From positions 1-64,000 of the forward strand of contig JAJXUI010000003.1 of the NCBI GenBank assembly GCA_021782995.1: a stretch of 64,000 nt of DNA. The letters are read 5' to 3'. Under the pieces are notes generated by a model, which was not told where the DNA came from, ran no database searches, and worked only from the letters and a program-made list of their open reading frames with translations. Numbering within the stretch: the stretch's first letter is position 1; each line of letters starts with the position of its first letter. The DNA is from Pseudomonadota bacterium. Its GTDB lineage: Bacteria; Pseudomonadota; Gammaproteobacteria; Burkholderiales; Gallionellaceae. A program made the translations under genes and the position numbers. Positions 31,637 to 40,728 of this stretch are shown in pieces.

Positions 31637-31687
31637 TCGATTGGCGTCATATTGCACGCCGCGTGATATGAACGCCTCTTTTTTCTT

Positions 31688-32203
31688 GTGAATTATCAAA
31701 CTGCATACCGTCACGCCGGATTTACGCTGATTGAGCTGCTGGTCGTGATCGTGGTCATGGGCATCGCCCTGGGCATGGTTGTGTTGCAATTGATGCCCGA
31801 CCGCCTGGCCAGCCTGCGGGAAGAATCGGCCAGGCTTTCCCTGTTGCTGGAAAACGCAGGGATGGAAGCGCGTGCCAGCGGTCGCGCGATCGCCTGGATG
31901 GGCGAGCGTGGCAGTTACCGTTTCTTCCACAAGAATGATTATGGCGACTGGGTGCCTATCGATGATGATGCAATGTTTCGTTCTCGTACCCTCCCTGAGG
32001 GCGTGAACATCAATGAGGTCACAGTTGAATCGCAGCCGCTCAAGCCCGGGGAATATGTGATTTTCAGTGCCAATACTTATGCCGTTCCCTTCCGCATCCG
32101 GTTGGCCAATGAGGCGGGAAGCGCTGCGGTAACTGGCCGGAGTACAGGTGATGTGAGCTATGCGCTTGAGGGCGGGCAAACAGTGGCGGTGGGCGGGACA
32201 TGA
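31688..32203 (+). CDS. gspH: Type II secretion pseudopilin GspH
   Basis: Prepilin motif GFTLIELLVVIVVMGIALGMVVL in a gsp operon position. Confidence 0.9.
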   Translation: MNYQTAYRHAGFTLIELLVVIVVMGIALGMVVLQLMPDRLASLREESARLSLLLENAGMEARASGRAIAWMGERGSYRFFHKNDYGDWVPIDDDAMFRSRTLPEGVNINEVTVESQPLKPGEYVIFSANTYAVPFRIRLANEAGSAAVTGRSTGDVSYALEGGQTVAVGGT

Positions 32204-32580
32204 ATGCAGTGCGCCGGGATGCCGGGTTTACCCTGCTGGAAACGCTGGTTGCGCTGGCAATTCTGGCCATTGCAATGGCTGCCGTAATGCGTGCCAGCGG
32301 GGGCGGCATCAATCATGCCGATGCGATGCGCCTGCGCGTGCTGGCGGACTGGGTCGCGCAGGATCGTCTGGCTGAGCATGCGGCCCGCGGCGACTATCTT
32401 GCAGTCGGCGTGCAGAATGGCGAGGTGACCGAGGCAGGGGTGCATTTGATGTGGAAGGAAGAAATCAGTGCCACACCGAATCCAGCCTTTCGCCGTATCC
32501 AGGTCAGCGTCTATACGCCGGAAGATCCTTCCTACGCGTTACGCCAGCTAACCGGCTTCCTCACGCAACAACGCCGCTGA
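32200..32580 (+). CDS. gspI: Type II secretion pseudopilin GspI
   Basis: GFTLLETLVALAILAIAMAAVMRA; ATGA overlap with gspH. Confidence 0.93.
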   Translation: MNAVRRDAGFTLLETLVALAILAIAMAAVMRASGGGINHADAMRLRVLADWVAQDRLAEHAARGDYLAVGVQNGEVTEAGVHLMWKEEISATPNPAFRRIQVSVYTPEDPSYALRQLTGFLTQQRR

Positions 32581-33182
32581 TGAAAAATACATTGCGCGGT
32601 TTCACCCTGATCGAGCTGCTGGTGGCGCTGGTGGTGCTTTCCATCATTGCAATTGCAGGTTACCGCGGACTGGATGCGGTGCTGCAGACACGGGAAAAAG
32701 TGGCTGCAGAAACGCGCAAATGGCAGCATGCGGCATTTTTCTTTTCGCGCATGAGCCAGGATATTGCACAGGCCATAGCGCGTCCGGTGCGCAATGCAGA
32801 TGGCAACCCGAACATTCCGGCGATGATCGGCAATGCGGTGACGGTTGGTGAAAATGATGCGGAGCTGATCTTCAGTCGTGCCGGGATTCCGGATGCGGGC
32901 GGCGCATTGCAGCCGCCGCAGCGCATAGGCTACCGCTTTGACCACGGCAATATCGTGCTGCTGCGCTGGCCTGCGCTGGATCAGGCAGCGAATACCGTGC
33001 CGGTGCGATATGCCTTGCTGGAAGGCGTGCGAGACTTTTCGCTGCGTTATCTGGATGACCAGGGCGTGCTGCAGTTCCAGTGGCAGGTGCAGTCCCAGCC
33101 TGACAAGTTGCCGCGGGCAATTGAAGTGACATTGACGCTGGCCAGTGGCGAGACTATACGTCGCCTGTTTGCATTGCAGTAG
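32580..33182 (+). CDS. gspJ: Type II secretion pseudopilin GspJ
   Basis: GFTLIELLVALVVLSIIAIAGYRGLDAVLQTRE; start overlaps gspI stop (TGATG). The track ORF starts upstream at 32451. Confidence 0.93.
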   Translation: MKNTLRGFTLIELLVALVVLSIIAIAGYRGLDAVLQTREKVAAETRKWQHAAFFFSRMSQDIAQAIARPVRNADGNPNIPAMIGNAVTVGENDAELIFSRAGIPDAGGALQPPQRIGYRFDHGNIVLLRWPALDQAANTVPVRYALLEGVRDFSLRYLDDQGVLQFQWQVQSQPDKLPRAIEVTLTLASGETIRRLFALQ

Positions 33183-33192
33183 GCGAATCGCG

Positions 33193-34098
33193 ATGGTAGA
33201 GATAAAAATAAAATATAATCAAGGCGTTGCGATAATTCTGGTGATGCTGGTGGTGACCCTCGCGACCACGCTGGCAATATATATCGCCAACCAGCAGACC
33301 CTGTGGCAGCGCCAGGTGGAAAGCCAGTTTGAGCGCGCACAGGCGCGGCAACTGGGAATGGCCGGCATCAATTGGGCGCGTGCCGTGCTGGCTGAAGACC
33401 AGCGCACCACGACGATAGACAGCGACAAGGAAATCTGGGCGTTGCGGTTGCCGGCGATCCCGGTTGAGGGGGGCGAAGTCATCGGTGCGATAGAAGACCG
33501 GCAGGGTTTGTATAATCTGAACAATGTTGCCTCCAACGTGGCACAATTCCAGAGATTGCTGAATGTGCTGGGCTTGCCGGAAGAGCTGGCGGCGACGCTC
33601 GCGGACTGGGAGGATGCGGACAGCGATACGCTGCCGGGTGGTGCAGAGGATAATTATTATCTGGGACTTGCACAGCCATACCGGGCGGCCAACAGAAGCC
33701 TGGCGGAAATTGGAGAGTTGATAAAAGTAAAGGGATACGACAGCAAGACGATCGATACTTTACGGCCATTTGTAACGGTGCTGCCAGCAACACGTACTGC
33801 AATCAATGTGAATTTTGCGCCAGCTGAAGTGCTGGTGGCAGTGGTTGAAGGGCTGAGCCTTTCGGATGCGCGTGCGCTGGTACAGATGCGGCAAAATGAG
33901 CCGTTCAGGGACAAGGTGTCTTTCAAGCAGTTGCTGCCGCAGGCGGGGAAAAATGTAATGGATGATCAGGTAGACGTGAAAAGCGATTTCTTCTGGGTGA
34001 CCGGGCGGGCGACGGTAGGCAAGTCGCAGGTGCTCACCCAGGCACTGCTGCAGCGCGCGGTCAATTGGCCCTCTGTCGTCTGGCAAAGCGTGCAATGA
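33193..34098 (+). CDS. gspK: Type II secretion pseudopilin GspK
   Basis: GVAIILVMLVVTLATTLAIYIANQQ; DRQGLYNLNNV..., INVNFAPAEVL. Start at internal ATG. Confidence 0.92.
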   Translation: MVEIKIKYNQGVAIILVMLVVTLATTLAIYIANQQTLWQRQVESQFERAQARQLGMAGINWARAVLAEDQRTTTIDSDKEIWALRLPAIPVEGGEVIGAIEDRQGLYNLNNVASNVAQFQRLLNVLGLPEELAATLADWEDADSDTLPGGAEDNYYLGLAQPYRAANRSLAEIGELIKVKGYDSKTIDTLRPFVTVLPATRTAINVNFAPAEVLVAVVEGLSLSDARALVQMRQNEPFRDKVSFKQLLPQAGKNVMDDQVDVKSDFFWVTGRATVGKSQVLTQALLQRAVNWPSVVWQSVQ

Positions 34099-35324
34099 GC
34101 GAGCTGAGGGTATACATCACTTCTGCCTGGCGTGATGCCGACAGCATCTGCCCGTGGGCGGTGCTGGATGATCAGGGCGCGCTGCAGCAATATGGTGAAG
34201 CAACATTTGCACACATGCCCAAAGGCTATGATTGTCATGTGGTTGTTGCCGCAGACCGCGTGTTGAGTGTGGCGGCTGCGTTGCCGCCGGGAGGACGCGG
34301 CCGCTGGCAGAAAATCCTGCCATTTGTGGTGGAGGAGTTTTCGCTCGCCGATCCAGAAGACAATCATGTGGTACCCGGCGCTGTCCTCGCGGATGGCAGG
34401 CACCAGCTGTATGTGATGGATAGGACATGGCTGAAGCGGATTGTGAGTGCGGCGCAGCAGGCAGGCATTTCCTTGCGTAGCCTGGTGTCGGAAACTTTCC
34501 TGCTGCAAACTGATGAAAAGCACTGGACTGTGGTGTGGGATGGCGCGGGCGGCTTTGTTGCTACTGGCGATAACCGGGGGGTTGCGCTGGATGCCGGAGA
34601 GGCAACGGCTGCGCCGCTGGCATTAAAGCTGGCGCTGGCCAATGCACCCCAGATGCCGCAAAACATACAGCTTAGAGGTATGCAGGATGCGACGGGCAAG
34701 CCGCAGGCATTACCGCAATGGCAGGACATGCAAGTGCCAGTGCTGGAAGGGGCAGTATGGGACTGGCGCAGGCAACCGAGGCCGGCTGCTGCCCTGAACA
34801 TGTTGTGGGGGGAGTTCACGCCGCGCGCCAAGATCAGGGGGTGGTGGCCCGGCATTCGCCCTGCCATCATGCTGTTGCTGGCAATTTTTGTGCTGGAAGT
34901 TGCGGGCAGCAATTTGCAATGGGTGCGGCTCCTGATTCAGCAGAACGGGCTGAACCTTGAAATGCAGAAGACATTTCGGAGAACTTTCGGGGATGATGTG
35001 ACACTGGTCAATGCGCCTTTGCAGATGCAACGTAATCTCGCCAGCTTGCGGCATGCCGCGGGTGTGCCGGATGCCGGTGATTTCCTGCCATTGCTGAACC
35101 GTGCTTCGCCCGTGCTTTCGGTACTGCCGGCCGGCAGTCTGGCCGGCATGCATTATGAAAGTGGCAGGCTGGATTTTGATGTCCGGTTACCGCGCAGGGA
35201 CGGGTTGGCTATTTTGAAACAGGGATTGCAGGAAAGCGGGCTGGCAGTACGCCAGGGCGAATTGCATGACTTGGGAAATGGCATTGCAGCCAGGATAACC
35301 GTGATGCCGGAGGGAATGCAATGA
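34095..35324 (+). CDS. gspL: Type II secretion protein GspL
   Basis: GspL architecture: cytoplasmic actin-like part (WQKILPFVVEEFSLADPEDNHVV), single TM, ferredoxin-like C-terminus. Confidence 0.9.
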   Translation: MSELRVYITSAWRDADSICPWAVLDDQGALQQYGEATFAHMPKGYDCHVVVAADRVLSVAAALPPGGRGRWQKILPFVVEEFSLADPEDNHVVPGAVLADGRHQLYVMDRTWLKRIVSAAQQAGISLRSLVSETFLLQTDEKHWTVVWDGAGGFVATGDNRGVALDAGEATAAPLALKLALANAPQMPQNIQLRGMQDATGKPQALPQWQDMQVPVLEGAVWDWRRQPRPAAALNMLWGEFTPRAKIRGWWPGIRPAIMLLLAIFVLEVAGSNLQWVRLLIQQNGLNLEMQKTFRRTFGDDVTLVNAPLQMQRNLASLRHAAGVPDAGDFLPLLNRASPVLSVLPAGSLAGMHYESGRLDFDVRLPRRDGLAILKQGLQESGLAVRQGELHDLGNGIAARITVMPEGMQ

Positions 35325-35833
35325 AGGGTGTGCTGCAGTCCGTGCGCAAGCGGTACTGGGATAACCGTGCGCCAGAAGAGCAGCGTTTGCTCAGGTGGAT
35401 GGGCTGGCTGATGCTGCCCTTGCTGGGATATTTTGTATTGTGGATGCCGGCGCATCAGGCGGTGAGCAAACTGCAGGCAAAAACCCAGCTCATGGCCCTG
35501 CAGGCTGAACGCCTGCACGCTCAGGCGGATGAAGTGGAAATGTTGCGTCATCGTCCCAGGCCGGCCGCGCTGGATGCCGTTGCACTGAAGGCCGCGCTTG
35601 AAGAATCGGCAACGCGCCATGGTTTGCGCGACGCCGTTACCGCGATGGACCTGCAGCAGCCCAATGCTGTACGAATTGCTTTTGGAGCGGTTGCATTCGA
35701 GCAATGGCTGCGCTGGTTGCGTGCATTACAGCAGGAGCAGCATGTGCGTGCCGACTCGTTGAGCATATCGATATTGCCCCAGCCCGGCATGGTGAAAGTC
35801 AGCGCAACCCTGATCAATGGCGGGGACCAATGA
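35321..35833 (+). CDS. gspM: Type II secretion protein GspM
   Basis: N-terminal TM near residue 30 and operon position after gspL. Confidence 0.85.
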   Translation: MKGVLQSVRKRYWDNRAPEEQRLLRWMGWLMLPLLGYFVLWMPAHQAVSKLQAKTQLMALQAERLHAQADEVEMLRHRPRPAALDAVALKAALEESATRHGLRDAVTAMDLQQPNAVRIAFGAVAFEQWLRWLRALQQEQHVRADSLSISILPQPGMVKVSATLINGGDQ

Positions 35834-36588
35834 GAAAACAGGGCTGGCGTTTATCATGGCTGTTTTTGGCGGTTTTTTGCATTGTCCTGATTGCAACAGC
35901 ACCAGCAACACTGCTTTCGTCAGCAGTATCCGCCGCCAGCAAAGGGCAGTTTGTGCTTGCAAATGCAGAGGGCAGCATCTGGCGCGGAAGTGCGACACCA
36001 GCCTTGCGCCAGCATAACGGCAACCTGCTGGTGCTGGAAAAGCTGCACTGGGACATGGCCTTGCTGCGTTTTTTTACAGGCAAGCTGGTCATTGATCTGC
36101 AGTGGAGCCATGTTGAGCAGGCACAGCCGATGATTGTGACGGTGACGGTTAACCAGATCGAGTTGCGTAATGCCGTGCTGCCGCTGTATGCCGGCCTGTT
36201 CGGCGAAGTAGTGCCGATGATGAAGCCGATACAGCTGAGTGGGCCATTGCTGATCCGCAGTCCGCTGTTTACGCTGACCCGCCAGGGCGTGAACGGGACA
36301 GCAACGGCGGTCTGGAGCAATGCTTCTTCCGTGTTGAGTGCAGTGCAGCCGCTTGGTCAGTATCATATCGATCTGCAGGGAGCGGGTAGCCGACTCGATG
36401 TGGCGTTACGTACCGAAAGTGGCATGTTGTTGCTGGAGGGAAATGGGAGTTTTACTCCCGCCGATGGTTTCCGCTTTCATGGTACGGCGCGGGCCGCGAC
36501 GGAAAGCAAGGGACGTCTGGATGAGCTGCTTGGGAATTTCGGGCCGGAATCTGCGCCCGGAGTGCATGTGCTGAATGTAATGCAGTGA
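35830..36588 (+). CDS. gspN: Type II secretion protein GspN
   Basis: N-terminal TM, LANAEGSIWRGSA motif typical of GspN, operon position. Confidence 0.88.
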   Translation: MRKQGWRLSWLFLAVFCIVLIATAPATLLSSAVSAASKGQFVLANAEGSIWRGSATPALRQHNGNLLVLEKLHWDMALLRFFTGKLVIDLQWSHVEQAQPMIVTVTVNQIELRNAVLPLYAGLFGEVVPMMKPIQLSGPLLIRSPLFTLTRQGVNGTATAVWSNASSVLSAVQPLGQYHIDLQGAGSRLDVALRTESGMLLLEGNGSFTPADGFRFHGTARAATESKGRLDELLGNFGPESAPGVHVLNVMQ

Positions 36589-36610
36589 TTGTTTACTGGA
36601 GTATGTCTGT

Positions 36611-36829
36611 ATGAGTCGTTTGTTGTTTATCCTGATCATTGTGGCCTTCATCTTCTGGTTGTTGAAGTCCAAGCGCCGTGAACCGCCCAGCACTAATCAC
36701 CAAACCCCTGCCGCTCAGGACATGGTGCGTTGCAGCTATTGCGGGGTGCATTTGCCGCGCAATGAGGCCATCCTGAAAGGCGGGAAGATTTATTGCTGCA
36801 CTGCCCATAGCGAAGGCAGGCAAGCGTAA
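36611..36829 (+). CDS. PP0621-family small membrane/Zn-ribbon-like protein
   Basis: N-terminal TM then MVRCSYCGVHLPRNEAILKGGKIYCCTAH; precedes pilSR. Confidence 0.8.
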   Translation: MSRLLFILIIVAFIFWLLKSKRREPPSTNHQTPAAQDMVRCSYCGVHLPRNEAILKGGKIYCCTAHSEGRQA

Positions 36830-36868
36830 CGGGGCCTGGCACTGTCACGTTGTGCTACAAGTTAAACC

Positions 36869-38506
36869 TTGAGGAACAGAATCTTGGAAGGAACGCAACC
36901 CTGGCCGGTATTCAAGGCGCGTAACCAGGAGGTCGGCAATTCGGATGAATTGTGGAGATCCCTTTTCCTGTTCAGCATTTACCGGGTATTGCTGGGTATC
37001 CTGCTGTTGATGCTGGCTGTATTGCTGGGCAAAAACCTGGTATTCGGCCAGGGTAATTACACACTGTTTTACCAGGCCAACATCGCCTACATCGCATTGA
37101 GCCTGCTGGCATTGCCACTGGTCAAGCTGCGCAGGGTTCCATTCAACGCCATGCTGGGAGCGCAAATCGGTATCGACATCGTTTGCATCGTGACCATGTC
37201 GCATGCCAGTGGTGGCTTTGCCAGCAACCTGAATGTATTGCTGCTGGTATCGCTGGCCTCAGCCGGACTGATATGTCGTGGCAGGATCACCCTGTTCTTT
37301 GCGGCCTTGGCCAGCATTGCTGTTCTGCTGGAACATTCCTACTCTTTGCTGACACAGGATGATGCACAGGTCGCCCAGTACATGCAGGCCGGTTTGTTGA
37401 GTATCGCGTATTTCGCGGTGGCGTGGGTCGCTCACCGCCTGTCACGTTATGCAGTTGCCAGCGAGAAGCTTGCCAAATTGCGTGGTGACGATATTTCCTA
37501 CCTGGCTGAGGCCAACCGGCTGGTAATCCAGGAAATGCCGGATGGTGTAATGCTGGTGGATGAACGTGGGGTGATCCGCCAGTCCAATCCGGGGGCTGCC
37601 AGGCTGCTCGGTTACCGATTCGCGGAGGACAACAAGGAGTTGCTGGGCGAGTGTTCTCCCTTGCTGGACGCGTTATATGGTGTATGGCGGCAAAGCCGCA
37701 TCAATCGTGATGAGGTATTGAACTTGCCGGAAACCCACAGTGAAGTGCGTGTTCGTTTCCTGCCTGTGCAGCGCGAAGGATTTGCTGGCGCTGTGGTGGT
37801 GCTGGAGGATATGCGCCGAGCCCAGCAGCAGGCGCAACAGGTCAAGCTTGCGGCGCTTGGGCGGCTGACGGCGAATATCGCGCACGAAGTGCGCAATCCC
37901 TTGTCCTCGATCAGTTATGCCGCGGAGCTGCTTGGGGAAGGGGAAAAGCTGGATGGGCAGGACAGGCTGGTCAACATCATCCTGGAGAATGCAGCGCGCC
38001 TGAACAATATCGTACTGGATGTGCTGCAGATCAACCGTCGCGACCGGGTGCAGAAGGAGGCCTTCAATCTGGCAGAACATTTGCCGCATTTTATCGAGAA
38101 CCTGCAGCATTCCGAGAGTTTCAATCCGGCCATATTCGCCATTGATGTTGCGACGACGTGCGTCGTGCATTTTGATCGTGGTCACTTTGACCAGGTGTTG
38201 TGGAACTTGTGCCGTAATGCCCTGCGATACAGCCTGCGTCAGCCCGGTAGTGTGAAAATTTCTGCAAAATGTGCTGATGAAGGCAGGACCGTGCTTGAAA
38301 TTGCCAATGACGGTGCAGTCATTTCGGATGAGCTGGCACAACGCCTGTTCGAGCCTTTCTTTACGACTTCAACTGGCGGCACCGGGCTCGGCCTCTATAT
38401 AGCACGTGAACTCTGCGAGGCCAATGGCTCCATCCTGGAGTACCGGCCGGGCAGTGATGGCATGACGAATTTCCGTGTCATTTTCGGAGGTGCAGATGCG
38501 GACTGA
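36869..38506 (+). CDS. pilS: NtrB-type sensor kinase PilS
   Basis: N-terminal multi-TM, PAS, H-box TANIAHEVRNPLSSISYAAELL, G-box GGTGLGLYIARELCEANGS; followed by pilR. Non-ATG start possible. Confidence 0.9.
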   Translation: MRNRILEGTQPWPVFKARNQEVGNSDELWRSLFLFSIYRVLLGILLLMLAVLLGKNLVFGQGNYTLFYQANIAYIALSLLALPLVKLRRVPFNAMLGAQIGIDIVCIVTMSHASGGFASNLNVLLLVSLASAGLICRGRITLFFAALASIAVLLEHSYSLLTQDDAQVAQYMQAGLLSIAYFAVAWVAHRLSRYAVASEKLAKLRGDDISYLAEANRLVIQEMPDGVMLVDERGVIRQSNPGAARLLGYRFAEDNKELLGECSPLLDALYGVWRQSRINRDEVLNLPETHSEVRVRFLPVQREGFAGAVVVLEDMRRAQQQAQQVKLAALGRLTANIAHEVRNPLSSISYAAELLGEGEKLDGQDRLVNIILENAARLNNIVLDVLQINRRDRVQKEAFNLAEHLPHFIENLQHSESFNPAIFAIDVATTCVVHFDRGHFDQVLWNLCRNALRYSLRQPGSVKISAKCADEGRTVLEIANDGAVISDELAQRLFEPFFTTSTGGTGLGLYIARELCEANGSILEYRPGSDGMTNFRVIFGGADAD

Positions 38507-39878
38507 AGGCAATCCTGGATCACGCCTCGCACCCCGCGTGCTGGTGGTGGATGATGAACCGGACATCCTTGAGCTGCTTGAGCTCACACTGTTGCGCATG
38601 GGTCTGGAAGTGGATCGTGCGCACAATGTGCAGGAGGCCATCCATAAAATTTCCGGGCAGCAATACCAGTTGTGCCTGACTGACATGCGTATGCCGGATG
38701 GCGAAGGACTGGACGTTGTCAGGCACATCACAGCCAATAACCTGGATATTCCGGTGGCAGTGATAACAGCCCACGGTAATCTTGATAATGCGGTGGCAGC
38801 ACTCAAGGCAGGAGCCTTTGATTATTTGTCCAAACCGGTATCGCTGGATCAGCTCAGAGCATTGATCCATGCAGCCATCAGTTTGCCGGCCGCAGCAGCA
38901 AGCAACAAAAAAGGGGCGCGTGAACTGCTGGGGAAATCTCACGCCATGCAGCAGGTGCGCGAGTTGATCGGCCGTGTCGCACGCAGTCAGGCGCCGGTGC
39001 ATATCAGTGGTGAGTCGGGCAGTGGCAAGGAGCTGGCGGCAAGGCTGATCGTTGAACAGAGTGGACGTGCGGATCAGCCCTTGATTGCGGTGAATTGTGG
39101 TGCGATTCCGGAAAATCTGATGGAAAGCGAATTTTTCGGCTATCGCAAAGGGGCTTTTACTGGCGCAGAACAAGATCGGGAGGGTTTCTTCCAGGCGGCC
39201 AATAAAGGAACGCTGTTTCTCGATGAGGTGGCAGATTTGCCGCTGAACATGCAGGTCAAGCTGCTGCGTGCGATCCAGGAGCGGAAAGTGCGCAAAGTCG
39301 GTGCGACCGAAGAGGAGGCTGTTGATGTGCGTATCCTGAGTGCCACGCATCACAACCTGGCGGAGCTGGTGAGGCAGGGGAAATTCCGGCAGGACCTTTT
39401 TTATCGCTTGAACGTGATCACCCTGCCGATGCCGGCCTTGCGCGAGATGCGGGAGGATATTCCGGAGATTGCCCGGCAGATCCTGAACCGCTTGCGCAGC
39501 AATGCGGCGGTTGAATTGTCACCGGAAGCACTCCTGGCTTTAAGCAACTATGATTTTCCTGGCAATGTACGTGAGCTGGAAAACGTGATCGAGCGTGGCC
39601 TGGCGTTGTGCATGGATAACCGGATAGACGTCCAGGACCTGCAGATTTTGCCGAACGAAACCGATTCCGCACATTCAGGACAGGGAATTCAGGGTAAGTA
39701 TCCGTTGACCGATTATCTGGATCGCATCGAGCGCGAAGCCATTCTGGAGGCTTTGGGGCAAACAGGCTTCAACCGAACAGCCGCGGCGAAAATCCTGGGG
39801 GTGACTTTCCGGGCATTGCGTTACCGTATGGCGCGCCTGGAAATCAGCGCACCTGCCGATGGCGAGTGTGATAAATAA
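38496..39878 (+). CDS. pilR: Sigma-54-dependent response regulator PilR
   Basis: Receiver, AAA+ motifs GESGSGKELAARLI, GAFTGAEQDREGFFQAANKGTLFLDEV, Fis-type HTH C-terminus. Confidence 0.93.
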   Translation: MRTEGNPGSRLAPRVLVVDDEPDILELLELTLLRMGLEVDRAHNVQEAIHKISGQQYQLCLTDMRMPDGEGLDVVRHITANNLDIPVAVITAHGNLDNAVAALKAGAFDYLSKPVSLDQLRALIHAAISLPAAAASNKKGARELLGKSHAMQQVRELIGRVARSQAPVHISGESGSGKELAARLIVEQSGRADQPLIAVNCGAIPENLMESEFFGYRKGAFTGAEQDREGFFQAANKGTLFLDEVADLPLNMQVKLLRAIQERKVRKVGATEEEAVDVRILSATHHNLAELVRQGKFRQDLFYRLNVITLPMPALREMREDIPEIARQILNRLRSNAAVELSPEALLALSNYDFPGNVRELENVIERGLALCMDNRIDVQDLQILPNETDSAHSGQGIQGKYPLTDYLDRIEREAILEALGQTGFNRTAAAKILGVTFRALRYRMARLEISAPADGECDK

Positions 39879-39890
39879 TATAATATAATC

Positions 39891-40436
39891 ATGAAGATAA
39901 GTGAATGTGGCTGGCTGAGTGGCGTACGCAGGCTGGCCTCGCCAAATTTCGACCCTCGTCCTGCCGGCTCCCGCATCGACATGCTGGTGATCCATAACAT
40001 CAGCTTGCCACCAGAACAGTTTGGTGGTGCGGAGATTGAAGATTTCTTTACCAACCGGCTGGATCATGATGCACATCCCTATTTTGCGCAGCTGAAGGGG
40101 GTGCGGGTGTCATCGCATTTCCTGCTCCGGCGTAACGGGGGGATTGTCCAGTTTGTGCCCTGTTCCCGGCGTGCCTGGCATGCGGGGGTTTCGGCATGGC
40201 AAGGCCGGACGCGCTGTAATGATTTTTCGATCGGCATCGAAATGGAAGGCAGTGATTTCATTGCGTTTACCGATGCACAATATGTCTCTCTGGCAAGACT
40301 GAGCCGCTTGCTGCTGCGCAAATACCCTTTGCGTCACCTGGTTGGTCATTCTGATATTGCGCCTGGACGCAAGACGGATCCCGGTCCGTATTTTGACTGG
40401 CAGCGCTATCTCTCCAGCATACAATTATCACGCTGA
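39891..40436 (+). CDS. ampD: 1,6-anhydro-N-acetylmuramyl-L-alanine amidase AmpD
   Basis: Amidase_2 motifs: LVIHNISLPPEQFGG, VSSHFLLRRNGGIVQFVP, FSIGIEMEGSDF, LVGHSDIAPGRKTDPGPYFDW. Confidence 0.95.
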   Translation: MKISECGWLSGVRRLASPNFDPRPAGSRIDMLVIHNISLPPEQFGGAEIEDFFTNRLDHDAHPYFAQLKGVRVSSHFLLRRNGGIVQFVPCSRRAWHAGVSAWQGRTRCNDFSIGIEMEGSDFIAFTDAQYVSLARLSRLLLRKYPLRHLVGHSDIAPGRKTDPGPYFDWQRYLSSIQLSR

Positions 40437-40518
40437 CCGTTTGTAACAGGTCGGGTGTAACACGTCCAGTTCCCCTCAATTCCGGAAATCATACTCTGCT
40501 CAATGAGTTGCTTTTTCA

Positions 40519-40540
40519 GCAAATGATAATATTCATTTGC
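40519..40540. promoter_or_regulatory. Putative Fur-like operator upstream of nrdA
   Basis: GCAAATGA-TAATAT-TCATTTGC, perfect 8-bp arms; contains TGATAATATTCA resembling Fur boxes; ~190 bp upstream of the nrdA ATG. Confidence 0.5.
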
Positions 40541-40728
40541 AAGCAAGTTTTTTCTTGCGTAGAAAAACAACAATACACTAGAATTAGCGAAAATTTATTA
40601 CAAGAAACACTATAGGTTGTGGTTTTGAGTTTCAGGGGAAATTTCTGGTTTCCTCTCCGGTTCGGCCAGATCCAGGGGGATTTTGTAGTCTCGTTGTCAA
40701 TAATAAATACACTAAAGGGGCTGTATAT

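Noticed and set aside
36834-36855. Sigma-54 promoter before pilS (CTGGCACTGTCACGTTGTGC)
   Set aside because: TGGCAC is present but the spacing to the downstream TTG is wrong for the -24/-12 consensus.
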